NCBI GenBank assembly: GCA_028571685.1
Contig: CM053166.1
Span: forward strand, 57,002,111 to 57,066,110
Direction: 5' to 3'
DNA: 64,000 nt
Origin: Heterohyrax brucei
Lineage: Eukaryota; Chordata; Mammalia; Hyracoidea; Procaviidae
Position 1 is the stretch's first letter, and each line of letters opens with the position of its first letter. The position numbers were made by a program, and so were the translations under genes. The notes beneath the pieces are model-generated. The model was not told the DNA's origin and did no database searches. It was given only the letters and a program-made list of their open reading frames with translations. Below, piece by piece: positions 61,500-64,000 of the stretch.

Positions 61500-61579
61500 C
61501 TATAAAATAAAAAACAATTTTTAATGAACCAGAATATTAGAAAAGAGTACTTCACAAATTATTTTATCTGAGCTCAAAA

Positions 61580-61716
61580 AGGAAACTCCGGTGGCGCAGT
61601 GGTTAAGTGCTACAGCTGCTAATCAAAAGGTCAGCAGTTTGAATTCCCCAGGGTGCTCCCTGCAAACTATGGAGTTCTGTTTTTTAGGGTCACTAGGACT
61701 CAACAGCAGTAAGTTT
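61580..61716 (+). repeat. Afrotherian tRNA-derived SINE
   Basis: Plus-strand copy 'ggaaactccggtggcgcagt', short tail 'agggtcactaggactcaaca'. It lies 80 bp upstream (in gene sense) of the acceptor of window exon 1. Confidence 0.94.
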
Positions 61717-62229
61717 CATTTGGACTGGACTTAAAAAACGAATCAATTTTCATTTACATTCATTCCAACAAAATGAACCAATTACAATTATCTAAATATG
61801 ATTTGTTTTCATACTTCTGTATATCACCTGGATATGCTTTTTTTTTTACCTGAGAATAATAAATCCAATAAAATGTTTCAGCAATGAGTCACATTTTTTA
61901 TTAATTTTATATTATAATAAAAGTTGTTTGCTAAAATATTCCAAATTCATGGATATGTAGAAGTAGAATTTAACTGAGTAATAGATGGGGGGAGTTTTGC
62001 ATTATACATATGTAGCCTTTTTGGTAAAGAGAAGGAACTGAAGTCTTTACCAAAACTTGAAACTTCATTCTTTCTACAGAAGAAGGAGCATTTTCCATCT
62101 TGCAAGAGTATGATTTAAAAAGTTGAAAAACCAAAGAACTTAACCATGTAATGAATTCCAATAACATATTTGGAGATGTTAATTTATCCAAGCTAAGTTT
62201 AAAAAAGTAAACTGAGTACTAAAGACACA

Positions 62230-62437
62230 AGCTGCTCTTAGTTGCCACTGAGTTGATTCCAACTCATGGTGACTCCATGTGTGCAGAGTAAAACCGCCTG
62301 ACAGCGTTGTCAAGCCTGTGATTTTTCAGAAGCAGATCGCCAGGCTTGTCTTCTGAGGATACTCTGAGTGGGTCTGAACCACGAACTTTTTGGCTGTAGT
62401 CAAGTACTTAACCATTTGTGCCACCTAGGGACTCCAA
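62230..62437 (-). repeat. Long-form SINE
   Basis: Minus-strand, about 208 bp: tail 'gttgccactgagttgattcc', extra segment 'ttttcagaagcagatcgcca', 5' end 'tgccacctagggactcc'. Confidence 0.88.
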
Positions 62438-63429
62438 AATTAAAAGCTAGAGGGTCCAAGACTCTATTTATGCTATATCCATTACAATACTTCTCTCCCA
62501 ATACTCACTGGTATTTTTATCATCTCCTCATAAAGCCTTAAAAGTGTTATTAAAAAACTTTATTCTGCCAATTAATGTGTTACTCAGACCTCTCCACATC
62601 ACCTACAACACTGATCATCTAAACTTTCATGGTTTATATTAAGACACTGAAACAAATACTCAACAGGCCAGGCCTGACAACAGGACCCAGCAAGATATTA
62701 ATCTCCCTCCACCGTGACCCAGAGGTACTGCTGTTCCACGACCTGCAGATCATCTCACATGTTTGCGTCTCCCAACAGCAATACCATGATGCACTGCACC
62801 AAAGAGTTTCTGATGAAATACAATCCTGACTGAAGACTACCGAGTTCAGATCCTAGTGAGAGCATATGTAGCCCCCAAAGGCTTCCTTAAAGATCAGCCA
62901 GCAGCAAGGCCATATGCAAAGAAGACTCAAGGACACAGATCAAACTGTGACTCCTGATCAATATCTGCAAAGGATCTTAAGAGTAAGCAAGCAGGGCATC
63001 ACCAGCAAGAGTGAGACATAGCAGAAATGTTAAATGTACATTAAGATCTGGCAGCCATCACTCTAACTCAGTAGCATCTTACAGAGGATTCAAGGTCTCT
63101 GCTCCTCTCTGAGCAAACACATTTGTGACACTACTAACTTGTTTTCCCAAGGAGCTCCTCTACCAGAAAGGAGATGTCTTCCTTTGTAAAATACTGTAAC
63201 GTGATTTTCTGACATTAACGTTCTTGAATGATAGGCAACATGGGTCAGTCCTCTAAAGGCCCTGGCCTGGTTTCCTCTTCTACCTCAGAGGGAAAAAACA
63301 AATCCTGACTTGCCTTCCTTCAAAACTGACCAACCCAACCATAACACAGGTATGCCCTGTCATCCCTTAATTGTTTCTTCCACCTCTTTTTCAATCAATG
63401 CTTGATTCTATCAAAAAAGGTCAAAGGGA
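62438..63429. other. Intron, unidentified sequence
   Basis: About 1 kb that I cannot assign. 62560-63100 has a 66-codon open frame and less A/T bias than its surroundings. It does not match the missing MED14 5' exon. Confidence 0.4.
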
Positions 63430-64000
63430 GCACCTAATGGATATATAAGTAAATGTACAAGATCACTAGTCATTAGACAAATGCAAACGAAAACCACCAA
63501 AAGCTACCATCTCACCCCCTACATTACTGGCACTGATCAAAACAAACAAACAAACAGCAACAACAAAAAAACCCAGGAAGTTACAAATGTTGGAGAGGTT
63601 GCTAGGAGATTAGAACTCTTATGTACCTCTGACGGTAGGAATGCAAAATGGCATAAACATTTTGGAAAATGATATGGCATTTCCCTAAAAAAGCTAGAAA
63701 TAGAAATACCATATGATCCAGCAACTCCACTCCTAGAAATACATATTGGAGAAATAAGAGCCATCATCCATGCAGACATATGCACACCCATGTTCACTGC
63801 AGCAATGTGCACAATAGTAAAAAAAGAAACAACCTAGGTGTCCATCAACAGATGAACAAATAAATTCTGGTATATACATACAATGAAATGCTACACAACA
63901 GTCAGTAACAACAATGAATCTGCAAAATATCTCACAACATAGATAAATCTAGAGTGCATTATGCTAAATAAAACCAATCAATCATAAAGTACCAAATACT
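63430..64000 (+). mobile_element. Old L1 3' portion, runs off window
   Basis: 'catctcaccccctacattac', 'gatccagcaactccactcct', 'tgttcactgcagcaatgtgc', 'acaatgaaatgctacacaac' in order. L1 ORF2 end, plus strand, continuing past 64000. Confidence 0.88.

Larger units (their letters stand above)
58814..60324 (+). mobile_element. Tigger-like (pogo group) DNA transposon, internally deleted
   Basis: Left end CAAATAGTCTCCAAATGA preceded by TA (58812); right end ...CAAAGACTACCTG followed by TA (60325). These resemble Tigger inverted ends. The C-terminal transposase remnant at 59009-59470 shows the acidic EEERN-type stretch and, over mixed frames, '[14 protein letters not shown]', the usual Tigger C-terminus. 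The DDE core is missing. Inner sequence near each end matches the MITE at 42049. It is interrupted by a mariner at 59571-60118 and an A-run at 60226-60245. Confidence 0.82.

Noticed and set aside
61500-64000. First coding exon and promoter of MED14
   Set aside because: No Gly/Pro/Ala-rich coding sequence, no CpG-rich stretch, and no exon ending in the required phase. They must lie beyond 64000.
1-64000. CRISPR array, operon, phage or plasmid system
   Set aside because: Sequence is vertebrate intron and exon. No regularly spaced repeats with unique spacers and no bacterial gene organisation.

Overview
The window is intronic and exonic DNA of a placental mammal. Its dominant repeat is a tRNA-derived SINE with the 5' signature 'aaaccctggtggcatagtgg', present in about 36 copies, together with RTE/BovB-type LINEs and L1s. 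That combination is typical of Afrotheria. The close match to repeats I know from elephant suggests a paenungulate, most likely elephant (inference from repeat content).

One gene is present: MED14, the Mediator backbone subunit, on the minus strand. Twenty-one consecutive internal coding exons lie between 61499 (5'-most) and 2115 (3'-most). They encode about 965 codons, roughly residues 82-1046 of a protein of about 1,450. Every junction is GT-AG, every phase joins, and there is no stop or frameshift. The first exon(s), promoter and start codon lie beyond 64000. The last roughly 400 codons and the 3' UTR lie before position 1.

Everything else is intron filled with mobile elements. By region: 1-13.4 kb has MaLR-like LTRs, two RTE/BovB LINE copies and many SINEs. 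13.4-25.2 kb has a cluster of nine MED14 exons, a solo LTR with a perfect 5-bp target duplication, and a perfect 16-bp hairpin at 24000. 25-30 kb has an antisense L1 3' UTR into which a second solo LTR inserted. 30-47 kb has the 5' half of the gene, with old L1 pieces and a Tigger-type miniature element. 47-61 kb is the largest intron (14.3 kb). It holds a 7.1-kb, near-complete but defective L1 with a 13-bp target duplication, followed by a Tigger-like DNA transposon that carries an unusual fold-back mariner. 61.4-64 kb has the 5'-most exon of the window, a long-form SINE and an L1 fragment running off the end.

There is no prokaryote-type system, CRISPR array or operon here. The points most worth a second look are the fold-back mariner nested in Tigger, two identical 26-nt SINE-tail micro-insertions inside the L1, the 3' tail shared by the SINE and the RTE LINE (visible partnership), and the intronic hairpin.
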